Below are positions 11,158 through 20,214 of a DNA stretch of 64,000 nt, piece by piece. Below the pieces are notes generated by a model. The model was not told where the DNA came from and did no database searches. It was given only the letters and a program-made list of their open reading frames with translations. The first letter of the stretch is position 1. The number at the start of each line of letters is the position of its first letter. This stretch comes from Hydractinia symbiolongicarpus (taxonomy: Eukaryota; Cnidaria; Hydrozoa; Anthoathecata; Hydractiniidae), in assembly GCF_029227915.1 (NCBI RefSeq), contig NC_079876.1:22818001-22882000 (forward strand), given 5' to 3'. Position numbers and translations under genes: made by a program.

Positions 11158-11355
11158 ATGTGCATTAACCGTCAATATAGTTTAAAAATTATGTTATTTA
11201 TGACTTTCCTTACTGCCATTGGTCTCTCCCTACCACTTGTAACCCTAGCATGCGTACAAAAGGAGGAGAGGAAGAAGAATAATAAGCAGAGGATCAAAGA
11301 CCTATGGGAACGTCTTGATGACCTAGAGGATCGTCTTGATGTCCTAATAAATTAA
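11158..11355 (+). CDS. Small single-pass membrane protein with coiled coil
   Basis: An intact 65-residue frame starting at an ATG with TATAATAAAAC just upstream. Residues 11-33 are a hydrophobic membrane span (MLFMTFLTAIGLSLPLVTLA), followed by a basic patch (KKNNKQR) and a short heptad-type helix (LWERLDDLEDRLDVL). It resembles small membrane proteins common in Polintons but has no recognised family. It lies on the plus strand after the repeat protein. Confidence 0.55.
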   Translation: MCINRQYSLKIMLFMTFLTAIGLSLPLVTLACVQKEERKKNNKQRIKDLWERLDDLEDRLDVLIN

Positions 11356-11452
11356 TGCACAATGTAATGACTGTAAAAGGGTACTCGATGCATATGACAA
11401 ATGTACCTGCGGACGTAGGTTTGTTGTAGACGGTAACATATTGCTACCATGA
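11354..11452 (+). other. Short Cys-rich frame, zinc-ribbon-like
   Basis: The frame contains CNDC then CTCGRR, a possible zinc-binding pair, and ends with a TGA at 11450. It has no ATG and starts at the stop of the preceding gene, so it may be the remainder of a frameshifted protein. Confidence 0.25.
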
Positions 11453-11459
11453 ACATATC

Positions 11460-12110
11460 ACATATAACGGAGGAGGCTGCGTATGTACCATGACATGCAA
11501 TTTTCTGAAGTCGTTCGAAATATACAATAAACAAGATGCTGAAATTTGAAAATGAACTTATTAAATCTAATTCTACATTTTTGCTGCTACCTTCACGGAT
11601 ATCGATGATATCAATGTAAAAAACCTGACAGTATCGGATCCCATGCCTGCCAATAGGGGCAAGGACAAACGATATGTGGTGGGTTATCATACACAGGACC
11701 TTGTGGTAGCCCTTAGGGCAAAGACGCCTAAAATCTGGTCCCCGAATGGGGTGACTAAGTATAATGCAAATGCGTCACCGGCAATGAGCCTTATGTGAAT
11801 GCTAAACTCCAATATTATAAGGACACAATTACCACCAAATTTTATGGTATGCCGGTACCATATGATAAACCCTGCCAAGCCAGTGCAATACTGGCCATTT
11901 CATTGGTATATGTACAATGTAAAAGCTACTACCCCTAGACACACATCACAGAATGCCGGTACAAGGACTTAAAAAAGAATGGCTGCTGGGCAAGGACTAA
12001 AAAACCATATTTTATAAGATCATATGGGCCTTATAAAATTAAGGCTTATACTCAGGCGGTGACTCTAGGTACCGCTCACATAGCTTACAGATTGAAGTTT
12101 TTTGAGGACG
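11460..12110 (+). pseudogene. Unrecognised Polinton protein, broken into three frames
   Basis: Coding-like frames follow each other on the plus strand: one containing INVKNLTVSDPM and TPKIWSPNGVTKYNAN (about 11577-11798), then after a frameshift YKDTITTKFYGMPVPY, then after an in-frame TAG at 11936-11938 THITECRYKDLKK and FIRSYGPYKIKAY. Together they would make about 170 residues. The TPK..SP.GVTKY stretch is loosely like the core of viral single-strand DNA-binding proteins, but I would not call it one. The 3' end runs into the end of the convergent gene at 12065. Confidence 0.4.
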
Positions 12111-12640
12111 TCCTGTCTCCCCTCTTCTCTGCCTTTAGCAACCAACCGGGCTCTTTCCTGTTCGTTAATACTGTTCGCGATCCTATTGAATCGCTGCCGC
12201 ATTTGCTCCTTCAGCAGCATATACCTTTCCTTTTCCCTGCTAATCAGGCTATACTTGTAGTCGCTGATAACGCCGTTTTCCATTGCCTTGATGATCAGGT
12301 CAACGATAGAGTTGAGCTTCGCCTCGGCGAGTAGCCTTATCCCCTCATGCTTTTTAGACTTAACACGCAAGCGTTTTGAAGCATTTCGAAGACCAGTTTG
12401 CCCTATTCCGGTAGCAATCGCGAGTCCTTCCATGGCACAGGCTAGGGAACTCCCAGGGCCGACACCATAGCCGCAATGCCAAGCCCTGAAGTAATAAGGC
12501 TTACTCCAAGCAGTCCGTGGTCACAGAGGCGTACCCATCCATTGTGCAACTTTAGTCTCATTGCCAGTCTATTACGTTCGTTTATTTCACCCCGGAGATA
12601 TTGTTCAACTTCCTCAATTCTTTTAAGCCTGAAAACCTGT
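12065..12640 (-). pseudogene. Conserved Polinton protein with Gly-rich hydrophobic segment
   Basis: Two minus-strand frames join: 12640-12434 gives ERNRLAMRLKLHNGW and a hydrophobic Gly/Ala segment (GLGIAAMVSALG), then a one-base shift at about 12450, then 12433-12065 continues IATGIGQTGLRNASKRL, KHEGIRLLAEAKLN and a long charged helical tail (EQERARLVAKGREEGRQD). I remember this arrangement, an amphipathic or membrane helix followed by KKHEKI..LAEAKLN, as frequent in cnidarian and molluscan Polinton-like elements; its function is unknown. A membrane-active capsid-associated role is only a guess. Confidence 0.5.
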
Positions 12641-12715
12641 CCCTCATCCTAATCAGACCCTTGCGCGGGTGCACTCGACAAACTCGGATAAAGTTTGCTG
12701 TAATCACTTATTCTT

Positions 12716-13600
12716 TTATTCTATCAGAATGTACATCGTTATATTGGAAAACGTGGCGTTCTTCTCGTGATGGTAGACGTCCGTTAGCATAAACTCCAGA
12801 CGGTCCATGGAGCCTTTTAATGGAAGGTAAACAGAACTATCAAAGGTCCAGGTCAACATGTCTCCCCAGGCGTTCAACTCCTTAGTGAGAAGTAGGGCCA
12901 GAACCTTGGATTTTTTATCATCCAAAAGGCAGCCGTCTTAAACCAATTGTGGACAAATAAGTCTCAATCTCTGATATGTATCGGTCTTGTATAAGGCATC
13001 ATAGTCACCCTTCATATAATTCTTTTTTGCGGGGTCGTAAGATAGGCCTAAGAGCTCCTGCAATGGTCGATAAATCACCACCAAGTACCCATCGCTGAAA
13101 CGGGGCCTGCAGTAGCCGTTTTTCAATACGAAAAGCTTGATCTTGTCCCCTGCCTGGCTGTTGACAATTGCCGCAATGTCCTCGATCCTATACAAACCCT
13201 TCATAATTACTTTTCTGATCGTAATGTCATTGTCACTGTATAGGTTCAACCATCCGGGCCTAATGCCGATAGATTTCAGAGCTATACGGGTGTCCTGTCC
13301 CAGATAGTCTTCGAATATGGCAGGTTTATCTAAGTCTGCAATATACAGTTGTTTCATCTCTTTTTGTTTTAAGAAATGAACAACATATATCAATACTACC
13401 CTGTTACAAAGTACCAAAAGTAACAGTGGGGAATGGCCACTTGGTGTAACCAACTTGGAGCACCAGGACCTCCACGTGAGTGCGGAGTCCCATATCTCTG
13501 TAGTATTCCCCAAATTCACGAAGTATGCCATCAAGGTCCCAACGTTTGGAAAGGACAGGCGTTGGGCTACTGAAATATCCAGGTCAATTTTGCCACCCAT
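12716..13600 (-). pseudogene. Possible jelly-roll minor capsid (penton-like) protein
   Basis: The frame 13600-12938 and its in-frame continuation 12937-12716 are separated by a TAA at 12938-12940. A good ATG lies at 13357 (MKQLYIADLDKP); the upstream part (DISVAQRLSFPNVGTLMAYF) may be another gene or the true N-terminus. The C-terminal part has LRLICPQLV, then LDDKKSKVLALLL, then YLPLKGSMDRLEFMLTDVYH: alternating beta-type strands that resemble the end of Polinton penton proteins, where a strand is followed by L-x-D. The assignment is tentative. The likeliest role is a structural virion protein. Confidence 0.4.
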
Positions 13601-13619
13601 TGTGCGACCACGGCATTAG

Positions 13620-14560
13620 GCATCTGTGTCAAGCATATGACGGGCTCTGTACCCCTCATAAACTCGATCTTTAAATTCCATGTCTATTACCACATGCGTC
13701 GTATCCTAGCAAAAATGAAGCTACCTATGACGATGGCTTCTCACAGTACAAAACTCCCTACTCCACATCCGGGTATGCACAGGTATGCCGCGAGTATGGT
13801 GGAAATCCTAATAGCCTCTACAAATTCAGGGCTGTCATGTCGTCATTGACAGATGGAAGATGGTGGCCGCAGGTCAACGGTGATGGGCCAAATTCATTAT
13901 GCCAACCAGCCAAGGTCTGACGTCGGAGGGCCTGACCAAGCTGAGAGTATTCGCGTCTACGTGGTCCTATTGCTGGGATCCCAGGTAGGTGCCAAAGCAT
14001 CCCTGATTGGATCTAATGCAGACAATAATACAGCAAGGCAAATTCTAGTACAGAAATATGAGGCTATGGTCCAAAGGCAAGAAAATGTAAAGCATTTAAT
14101 GACATCACCGAATTTCAGATTGTACTTCAGTATGCCAGGACCCAGTGAACTTTGCCGTAATGCATCACGTGTATATGCTGCCATCCGACATGAATCTGCG
14201 CATAGGAAAAATCGTAGGGTATAACAACAATACTTTGATTGCCCCTGCAAGTGCGATAATCGGTATACAGCTTGACCTGAATAATAAGCCTATTCCAGTG
14301 CATGCCGCACCCCTCAAGCATAGCATATCACCTACACCACCAAATCATACCACCGGACATTTGGTGGATACTAAATCATCCCCAGGCAAACAACACCTAT
14401 TATGCATCCTATTATGCATCCTATACATACTCTCGATCATACCATACAGGCCCTACCATCTATACCTCCAAAGCATAGCATACCCGAACAACTCCAACCA
14501 AACCAACACGGGGATACAAAAACCACCGTAATTATAACGGGGGTCGGTCTCATCCTTGCC
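13620..14560 (+). pseudogene. Unrecognised plus-strand Polinton coding remnant
   Basis: The GC-rich composition and pieces of protein-like frame suggest former coding on the plus strand: FSQYKTPYSTSGYAQVC and FRAVMSSLTDGRWWPQ (13720-13915), LTKLRVFASTWSYCWDP (13930-13985), FAVMHHVYMLP then NNTLIAPASAIIGIQLDL (14145-14285), and a Pro/Thr-rich tail. Each change of piece requires a frame change. No family is recognised. By position and size this would be a place for the missing major capsid protein, but I see no motif that shows it. Confidence 0.3.
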
Positions 14561-14598
14561 TATATTTGGTTTAAAAGATAGGGGTTATTTCACGTAAA

Positions 14599-14889
14599 TC
14601 ACGACAAACCCGACAGCGGCAGCAGCTGCCATGTACAGATGCTTAGCCGCATATGCAAAATAATCGACGCTACCCTCAGAAGAAAGGAGACTACTGTACC
14701 GATAATACCTGGCAATGCAGCACCTGCTTTACCTGCCATATATTGCAGGTACCTCCCGAGCCTCTCCATTTGCTTCTGCACGAACCCTTTTTCACCAAAC
14801 CCTGCAGCACCTGTAACGGCAAAGACAATGGTGGAAATCAGTAGACCCACAGCAGAGACGATGCTGCCAAGGTAAGACCCTGCCCCCAA
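14599..14889 (-). CDS. Small Gly/Ala-rich multi-pass membrane protein
   Basis: About 96 residues in the same frame as the coiled-coil gene upstream, separated from it by a TAA at 14899-14901 and four codons. There is no ATG; the first possible start is TTG at 14889, so it may be read only as a fusion or may have lost its start. It has two hydrophobic segments (GSIVSAVGLLISTIVFAVTG and ALPGIIGTVVSFLLRVASII) around a charged loop (FVQKQMERLGRYLQYM). The same design occurs in related Polintons; function unknown, possibly membrane or capsid-interior association. Confidence 0.45.
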   Translation of the reverse strand: MGAGSYLGSIVSAVGLLISTIVFAVTGAAGFGEKGFVQKQMERLGRYLQYMAGKAGAALPGIIGTVVSFLLRVASIILHMRLSICTWQLLPLSGLS

Positions 14890-14898
14890 AAAAGTGAT

Positions 14899-15438
14899 TT
14901 AAACATCCCCGGCAATCTTCATTAACTCAAAATTAATATTCCTCAGATGCTTAAAAACCTCGGAGGAAAGTAGACCATGCATGTCTAGTACAGCCTTCTT
15001 ATCCCCCTTTAATTTTTTAATCTGTTTTTCGAGCTCGGCAATATCCTGAAATCTTCGAACGCCAGCCTTCTTCTTCTTAAGTTCTTTAAGTTTACCCTCC
15101 CTATTACTTATTTCGCCATCATATTTCATGATATTATCCTTCTCCCCTTTTATATTCTCCTGCAGATTTTCAATCTCCGATTTTAATACCTTTATATTAA
15201 TCTCCTCCTCATCGTCGATGCCTGCAAATGAAGTTTCTATATAGCCCTCTACGTCGCGCGCAAAATTTTGAATACTATCAATCGTTTCCATTTCGATCAC
15301 TTCACGCCTCATCAAAGGGGCCATCTCATCATCCTCATCCCTATTCACAAGTACATTAACATCTCGGATGAGTTTATGGGCCTCCGCCCTACTACTCTTG
15401 TTGGGTGTTTGATAATTATTAAACCCTATCGCTTTCAT
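14899..15438 (-). CDS. Coiled-coil protein
   Basis: An intact 179-residue frame from an ATG at 15438. The N-terminal 70 residues are mixed; about residues 85-150 are a long charged coiled coil (LKSEIENLQENI, then REGKLKELKKKKAG, then LEKQIKKLKGDKKA). The stop TAA is followed in the same frame by the membrane protein at 14889. Its position between the gene at 15450 and that membrane protein suggests a co-transcribed minus-strand cluster. No known family; a structural or scaffolding role is plausible. Confidence 0.55.
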   Translation of the reverse strand: MKAIGFNNYQTPNKSSRAEAHKLIRDVNVLVNRDEDDEMAPLMRREVIEMETIDSIQNFARDVEGYIETSFAGIDDEEEINIKVLKSEIENLQENIKGEKDNIMKYDGEISNREGKLKELKKKKAGVRRFQDIAELEKQIKKLKGDKKAVLDMHGLLSSEVFKHLRNINFELMKIAGDV

Positions 15439-15449
15439 ACGCGTACTAC

Positions 15450-15857
15450 CTAACCTACTCTGGAGCTGTTAATGGTTGGAAAGTTAACATCTTGCAACGT
15501 GAGTACCACTTCCGGTAGGGATTCTTTCCCCGTCACAATCTTTTTAACGACAATTTGACCATCCTCTCTTAATCTAAACCTGTCGTAATGTATCACATTT
15601 GACATAAGTTGCAGCCCGTCCCGAAGGTTCATATATAGACTATCAACCTTCGATTTAAAAAGTATAGTCTCGGTCGACTCTGTACTCAACTACAATTGCC
15701 TGCGCACCCTTCCCTGCTGCTGCCCCAACGTTGAGGTCCCGGATGTTCCGGGTAGTTGCGTCAACTGCCGGGTATCCTCCTTATCGCCCTTATCATCCTC
15801 ATCATGCCTACCTATGTCTTTCTCGTCTGTAAAATCATATCCTGGATTATCAGCCAT
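15450..15857 (-). pseudogene. Acidic-N-terminus Polinton protein with in-frame TAG
   Basis: It starts at the ATG at 15857 (MADNPGYDFTDEKD) preceded by GTAAATAAAG. The first 56 codons are acidic then Gln/Ser-rich; a TAG at 15690-15692 interrupts the frame, which then continues with VDSLYMNLRDGLQLM and YDRFRLREDGQIVVKK and ends at 15450. The gene downstream begins 12 bases later. The family is unknown. Without the stop it would be about 135 residues. Confidence 0.45.
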
Positions 15858-15897
15858 CTTTATTTACGACCATTTTCACCCCATATAATAAATAACA
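15858..15897. promoter_or_regulatory. Divergent promoter region, 40 bp
   Basis: Two ATGs point away from each other at 15857 (-) and 15898 (+). The minus start is preceded by GTAAATAAAG, the plus start by TATAATAAATAACA. The whole intergenic space is 40 bp, so the regulatory signals must be very compact. Confidence 0.4.
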
Positions 15898-15945
15898 ATG
15901 AATACATATGGTATACTGGTGGATCCTTACGCAGAAAGCTACTAG
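15898..15945 (+). pseudogene. Short broken frame after a TATAATAAA signal
   Basis: ATG gives MNTYGILVDPYAESY and then a TAG. It is probably the first codons of a larger plus-strand gene whose remainder is lost or frameshifted before the zinc-finger remnant at 16093. Confidence 0.25.
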
Positions 15946-16092
15946 GTATGAAAGGTAGGAGGTAAAGGGTTCAAATTTCCCATACACCATCAACCATCGG
16001 CCAGAACATGCCACAAAATGATGTCATTATTCCGGTTAGCCTCAAGCTCTTATTGATTTGGCAATAACAGGAACAAATACAAAACGCACCAT

Positions 16093-16443
16093 CGAGCCGC
16101 CTAATCTCAGCACTTTTTATCTTTGGACAAGTTTAGTATCAAGGGGAATGGTCAACCGACAAAAATGTGCATCAAATGCCTGAACGTAGCCAGGACGTCA
16201 CAGAAACGTGCAATATTCCCCCATCAAAGACGGAGGGCATATTGTAAAGAGTGTAAGGAGAGCGGGATTTGCCCTCATGAAAAACAGAGGGGGCAATGCA
16301 GAGACTGCGGGGGAATTCAGATTTGCCCTCATGAGAAATTAAAGTATCGCTGCAAGGAATGCAAGAGAAGTCAAATATGCCCCCATCAAAGGGTGAGATC
16401 CAGCTGTAGGGACTGCGGGTGTGGAAGCATACGCTCTCACTAA
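16093..16443 (+). pseudogene. Cys/His zinc-finger array, truncated HNH-family paralogue
   Basis: The first residues (HFLSLDKFSIKGNGQPTKMC) match the N-terminus of the HNH gene at 18560-19273 (-), but the ATG and first Cys pair are missing; a TAA lies just upstream. Four repeats follow with the pattern C-x2-C-x5-C-x2-H (CKECKESGICPHEK, CRDCGGIQICPHEK, CKECKRSQICPHQR). The frame ends at 16443 without the HNH nuclease part. Such repeats bind zinc; in large DNA viruses similar arrays precede HNH or other nuclease domains. It is probably a copy that lost both ends. Confidence 0.65.
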
Positions 16444-16444
16444 A

Positions 16445-16639
16445 GGGAGAGAAATAAAAGCGGGTAAGAGTCTGAGGGAATTAGACGATACTATGTATCA
16501 GTATTACATCAACTCGGACAAAAAAGCCCCGCAATTGAAGGACTTTTATGTACCTTTAAAAACCCAACAAGATGGGAAACTCACATTCATCCTTGGCTCC
16601 CTATCTCTGCTAGGGTTTGTGGCCTACAAGTATCTGTAA
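16445..16639 (+). CDS. Small C-terminally membrane-anchored protein
   Basis: The frame is open from within the preceding remnant to a TAA at 16637-16639. It has the charged segment GKSLRELDDTMYQYYINSD, a short linker and a C-terminal hydrophobic span (FILGSLSLLGFVAYKYL). There is no ATG near the beginning; a GTG at 16421 is the only early start-like codon, so the 5' end was probably replaced by the zinc-finger copy. Tail-anchored small proteins of this type are frequent in Polintons; function unknown. Confidence 0.4.
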   Translation, partial: GREIKAGKSLRELDDTMYQYYINSDKKAPQLKDFYVPLKTQQDGKLTFILGSLSLLGFVAYKYL

Positions 16640-16655
16640 CAACGTGCGTTTTTCT

Positions 16656-16671
16656 GATATATAATAAAGAC
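16656..16671 (+). promoter_or_regulatory. TATATAATAAAG motif before integrase
   Basis: GATATATAATAAAGAC directly precedes the integrase ATG at 16672. The polymerase start at 25784 has the nearly identical CTATATAATAAAGAG. Confidence 0.5.
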
Positions 16672-17665
16672 ATGTTAGAAAAATCACCCGTTACAGAAGA
16701 GGAAGCAGAAAAGCTCAGTAATATCTACTACACTCCGGAACATCCGTGGGTTGGACGGAAATCCGTTAGATTACTCGCAAAGGAGAGTGGCTTCTCCAAA
16801 AAGCTAGTCACTCACTGGTTGAGTAGGCGGCTAAGACATATCAAGGGCCCGAAACGTTCGATTATCCCCATTTTACCATTACAACACCGAATGAGATGCA
16901 TCAATTCGACCTGCTCTATATGCCACATGACAAGCTATATGGGAACACCTATAAATACATATTAACAGACATTGACGTGGCCTCAAGATACAAAGTAGCA
17001 AGACACCTAAAAACCAAAAAAGCTAGCGAGTCGCGGATATGTTTAAGGACATTTACAAAGCGGGACCTTTACACTACCCAAAACGTTTCAATGTGACAAT
17101 GTTTCCGAATTCAAATCGGATGTAACCAAACTGCTTGAGGGTAAAGGTGTTGAAATTAGACGGGCCACCACAAAGTATCACCATACATTCAGGGCCTTCG
17201 TCGAATATTACAACAAGGTCCTTGCAGAAAGACTATTCAAACTCCAGGATGCGCAGGAGCTAGCTTCCAATGGCACTAGTACCACCTGGGTCAAGTATAC
17301 CATCATACCATTTGTATACCATCGTCAAAATTCTAAATAATTTCAAGACTGCTATGATTGGTATGAAACCTTACAAAGCGATCAAACTGGATGATGTAGC
17401 ACTCTCAAGGAACGAAGAATATCCCGAGGAGAAACCTCTACCCGAGTATGGATTGTACTTGTGCCTCCTAGAGCACGATGATGCGAAACGACGTGCCACC
17501 GATGCTTTCTGGAGTAATAAAACCTATAGGTTGGATCGTATTGTAGCAGGTAGTCGTGTTCTGTACTATTTGAAGGATGCTCCTGAAAGAAGCTTCTTCT
17601 CGGAAGAGTTGATGCTTATTCCTGAGGATGTCGAAGTGCCTCCAGAACATGTTAAAGAGTGGTAA
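16672..17665 (+). pseudogene. Polinton integrase (DDE, retroviral type), frameshifted
   Basis: It starts at ATG 16672 (MLEKSPVTEEEAEKLSNIYY). An N-terminal helical DNA-binding region ends near SRR, and a catalytic core follows in changing frames: YILTDIDVASRYKVA (first Asp), CDNVSEFKSDV (second Asp; the usual Gly after DN is Val), FVEYYNKVLAERLF (Glu). The C-terminal part is a clean frame from 17270 to 17665 with MIGMKPYKAIKL, RRATDAFWSNKTYRLDRIV and SEELMLIPEDVEVPP, typical of Polinton integrases. All three catalytic acids remain, but at least four frame changes are needed (near 16840, 17030, 17085 and 17335), so no full-length protein can be made. Its role is integration of the element DNA. 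Confidence 0.85.
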
Positions 17666-17673
17666 ACACCCTC

Positions 17674-17706
17674 AATTTTTACTACCCTGCAAGAGTAGTG
17701 AAAATT
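17674..17706. terminator. Hairpin between convergent genes
   Basis: AATTTTTACTAC (17674-17685) pairs with GTAGTGAAAATT (17695-17706) with one T-G wobble around a 9-base loop. It lies between the integrase stop and the end of the convergent MSV199-like gene. A role in 3'-end formation for both is inference. Confidence 0.4.
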
Positions 17707-17710
17707 GTGC

Positions 17711-18461
17711 CTAATCCGCAAATTCCAGGAGTCTTTCATGTGTATAGTGCTCGCCGAGTCTAAAATGTCTGACCCTCTCCGGGTTGACTTCAATACAACC
17801 TCGTTCCCGGAGCCAGTTGTAATGGAAGATGGCATTCGTGGTCTCTGCCAGTACCACGATCTCACCCTTGTGGTAATCAACGAGTTTATTCCCAATCTTC
17901 TGTGCTACATATCCCTGTTGACCACAGATTGCAAGGTATTGGAAGGGATCGCCATTCTTCTTCTTGATGATGACCATGCTATTATCCTTGCCGGAATCTT
18001 CAAGGTGTGGCACAGCGTGTTGCTATAGCTCCTCAATTTCATTCCCCGACATCATGATTTGACTATCCCTATCCTCAATTTCATCATTGAGTAAGGCAAG
18101 GGCTCCATCCCTATCTTCCAGGACTTGACGCTGCTCCTTAATTACATCTTGTAGTTTTTGGACACCTGCCCTGGCCAACCATATAATGACCCTAACTGCT
18201 TTTGGTTTCTTTGATCTACGCACAATTTCCAGGGCGCCCTCGAGCGTGACAAAAATGTCATGCCCATTTTTCCTTCCTCCTCGCATACCTGATCAGGGGT
18301 CCATGGGAGATGCCACCTTGGACCGTACTATTTCAGACTGACTTCTTAACCTTTTCAATACCCTGAAACCGTCCCAAATCGGCGCGTTTAAACATAGGTT
18401 GATCCCGATTATTGGATAGTGTCTCAATGGCTCCTGCGTTTAACATAACTTGCGTTGACAT
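17711..18461 (-). pseudogene. MSV199/BRO-like protein
   Basis: It starts at ATG 18461 (MSTQVMLNAGAIETLSNN). A KilA-N/Bro-N-like or MSV199-like region follows (FKRADLGRFQGIEKV; then, in the next frame, DIFVTLEGALEIVRRSKKPKA), then a coiled coil (LEDRDGALALLNDEIEDRDS) and a conserved C-terminal domain (FQYLAICGQQGYVAQKI, FHYNWLRERGCIEV, HFRLGEHYTHERL). Related proteins occur in iridoviruses, entomopoxviruses and other Polintons; the N-terminal domain is thought to bind DNA. Lesions: TGA at 18333-18335, a frameshift near 18275, TAG at 18023-18025. It is a minus-strand neighbour of the HNH gene. Confidence 0.7.
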
Positions 18462-18504
18462 CTTTCTAATATATCAACGTAGGCCGGAGGTTTTCGCCGT
18501 GGTC

Positions 18505-18532
18505 ATTTTAATACCCTTATGAGTATTAAAAT
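18505..18532. promoter_or_regulatory. Perfect 10-bp-stem hairpin upstream of MSV199-like gene
   Basis: ATTTTAATAC (18505-18514) and GTATTAAAAT (18523-18532) with an 8-base loop, between the end of the HNH gene and the start of the MSV199-like gene, both on the minus strand. Confidence 0.45.
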
Positions 18533-18559
18533 TGTGTTTGGCTAGGTGTGCACTTCCTA

Positions 18560-19273
18560 TTACGAGACATATCGGTTAACCTTGGCTATATTTTCGCTTG
18601 CCCACATAGGTTGAGTGTTGGTGTAGGGTAGCCTTTTCGCTACCTAAACAAGCGATGGGACATCCCCATTTTTCTTATATTTAATTGGTACTTTATGATC
18701 GATATGCCACTCCCCATTGTTGCCCCAGGTCATACCCCCAACAAACTGAGCTTTAATATGGGCCTGCAGTATCGCGATATCGCAACCTAGGTACTCCAGG
18801 GAACTGGGCTCCTTGTTTCTCTTTAGGGCGTGGTAGGTTTGGCTTTTTACGGCATGGGCAAGATGGCCGCGAGGATCGCATATGGGGCATTCCCGCCTCC
18901 GTTTTTCATGGTGGCAGAAGCTTCCACCGCCGCAGTACCTACAGGTGTATCTTATCTTACCATGTTCGCCGCATCTACCGCCATCCCCACAGTTCTTGGA
19001 CTCCGATCTTCGCCTACCATGTTCCCTGCAGATCTGACTTCCCCCGCACTCCTTACAGATGGATCTCATTCTTTGATGGTGACATATTTCACTTCCTCCA
19101 CACTCTTTACAGGTGGACCGTCTTCGATGCGCACAATTTGTACGCTCCTGCGACGACTTGAGAAAATTCAGGCATTTGACGCACATTTTTGTTTGTTGGC
19201 CATTCACCTTGATCTTAAAATTGTCCATAAATAAAACATGTTTACATTTTGAACATTTCTTGGCCTCCTCCAC
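18560..19273 (-). pseudogene. Zinc-finger array plus HNH endonuclease, interrupted by TAG
   Basis: From 19273 the frame reads (G/V)EEAKKCSKCKHVLFMDNFKI; the first codon is GTG where the paralogue at 20750 has ATG. An N-terminal C-x2-C pair and CVKC are followed by six C-x2-C-x5-C-x2-H-type repeats (CKECGGSEICHHQR, CKECGGSQICREHG, and so on). The C-terminal part is an HNH nuclease: LQAHIKAQF, WHIDHKVPI (the catalytic D-H), then after a TAG at 18644-18646 YTNTQPMWASENIAK, which supplies the conserved N and second metal site, to a TAA at 18560. Only one stop separates the halves. HNH enzymes nick or cut DNA and often act as homing nucleases. Other copies lie at 16093 and 20215-20750. Confidence 0.75.
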
Positions 19274-19295
19274 ATTTGTTTAGTAGCCATATCTT

Positions 19296-19908
19296 CAGGT
19301 AGCTTTTTTGTATGGTAATTCGAGGATCTTCCAAGCTCTGGGGTGTTCCAATCTCACATACAAGCACGCATGCTTGGAATTTTTCAGCTCAACTTTAATC
19401 TCGTCCCAGTCCAGGATGAGATTCGTTTCCCCGTCTATCATTTTCATGTCACTTTTTTCTCTAGGGTACCACGAAAACAGGGATTTTTTCTGTCTCCTCA
19501 GATTCTTGGGCAGGGCAGTATAGTTTTGGGTTAAGAGCCACAGGCTATGCTTGCGATGCATTCCCGAAATAGCTAATTCAAGCAAGGGCTGCCTTTTTTA
19601 TCAAGGCTTTCGTCAGATATCATGTCGTCAACCACGAAAAGACTCTCCTCACCCGCGAATAACGACGACAGTTTCGCTATCTATTCAAACAGTTGGTCCT
19701 TGAGGTCTATCAGGAACACGTATTTGTCGCGGCAGAGCGATGCCCTTTCGAGATAGGCAGCGTTCCATTTAATTGTTGAACACAAAATGACTATGTTATG
19801 ATAGTGGTGTCTGTATTCGACTTCAAGTAGATCCAAAACACGTTGAGTCTTACCGCAAGACGTCGGACCTGTAAGGATCGCTGTATGCGGGACTCTTACG
19901 ACATCCAT
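19296..19908 (-). pseudogene. FtsK/A32-type DNA-packaging ATPase
   Basis: It starts at ATG 19908, preceded by TAGTAAATG. Walker A is GPTSCGKT at residues 14-21. A TAG at 19681-19683 interrupts; the frame continues with ESLFVVDDMISDE (Walker B, two acids), then a frameshift near 19600, then RKHSLWLLTQNYTALPKNLRRQ, a stretch typical of poxvirus A32-like and Polinton ATPases, to a TGA at 19296. Intact homologues are about 220-250 residues, so all domains are present. Its job would be to pump genome DNA into capsids. It directly follows the zinc-ribbon gene at 19912. Confidence 0.85.
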
Positions 19909-19911
19909 TTA

Positions 19912-20199
19912 CTAATAGTTGCCCCACTTTCGATCGTGAATTTTGGGGTATACCCCGGCGCATGTAGAGCAAATCAATACGCCTCCATGCCGGTTTTCCA
20001 AGGACACATGACAGGCAGGGCAGAGCTTAGTCCCTCGAGCCTTATATTTAAGGGGTGGTGGAGTATATGTTAATTTATTTTGTAGGCATCTTAATGCCTT
20101 GCGGTACCTCTTAACGAGCCCTGCCTTCTCATGGCTATCCCCGATGAGTTCGGTGTATTGACTTATAATCTGGTGTGTTAGTAGTTCATACAGGATGAG
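19912..20199 (-). CDS. Small zinc-ribbon protein, start unclear
   Basis: A 95-residue frame with a helical first half (YTELIGDSHEKAGLVKRYRK) and a C-terminal zinc ribbon: CPAC, 15 residues, CSTC, then KIHDRKWGNY and a TAG at 19912. The open frame starts after a TAA at about 20200 without an ATG, so the N-terminus is probably lost or frameshifted (MRINSSC lies in another frame). Four bases separate its end from the ATPase ATG. The C-x2-C...C-x2-C end resembles zinc ribbons of viral late transcription factors, but the similarity is too general for a name. Confidence 0.5.
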   Translation of the reverse strand, partial: LILYELLTHQIISQYTELIGDSHEKAGLVKRYRKALRCLQNKLTYTPPPLKYKARGTKLCPACHVSLENRHGGVLICSTCAGVYPKIHDRKWGNY

Positions 20200-20214
20200 T
20201 TAATTCTCATTCTG

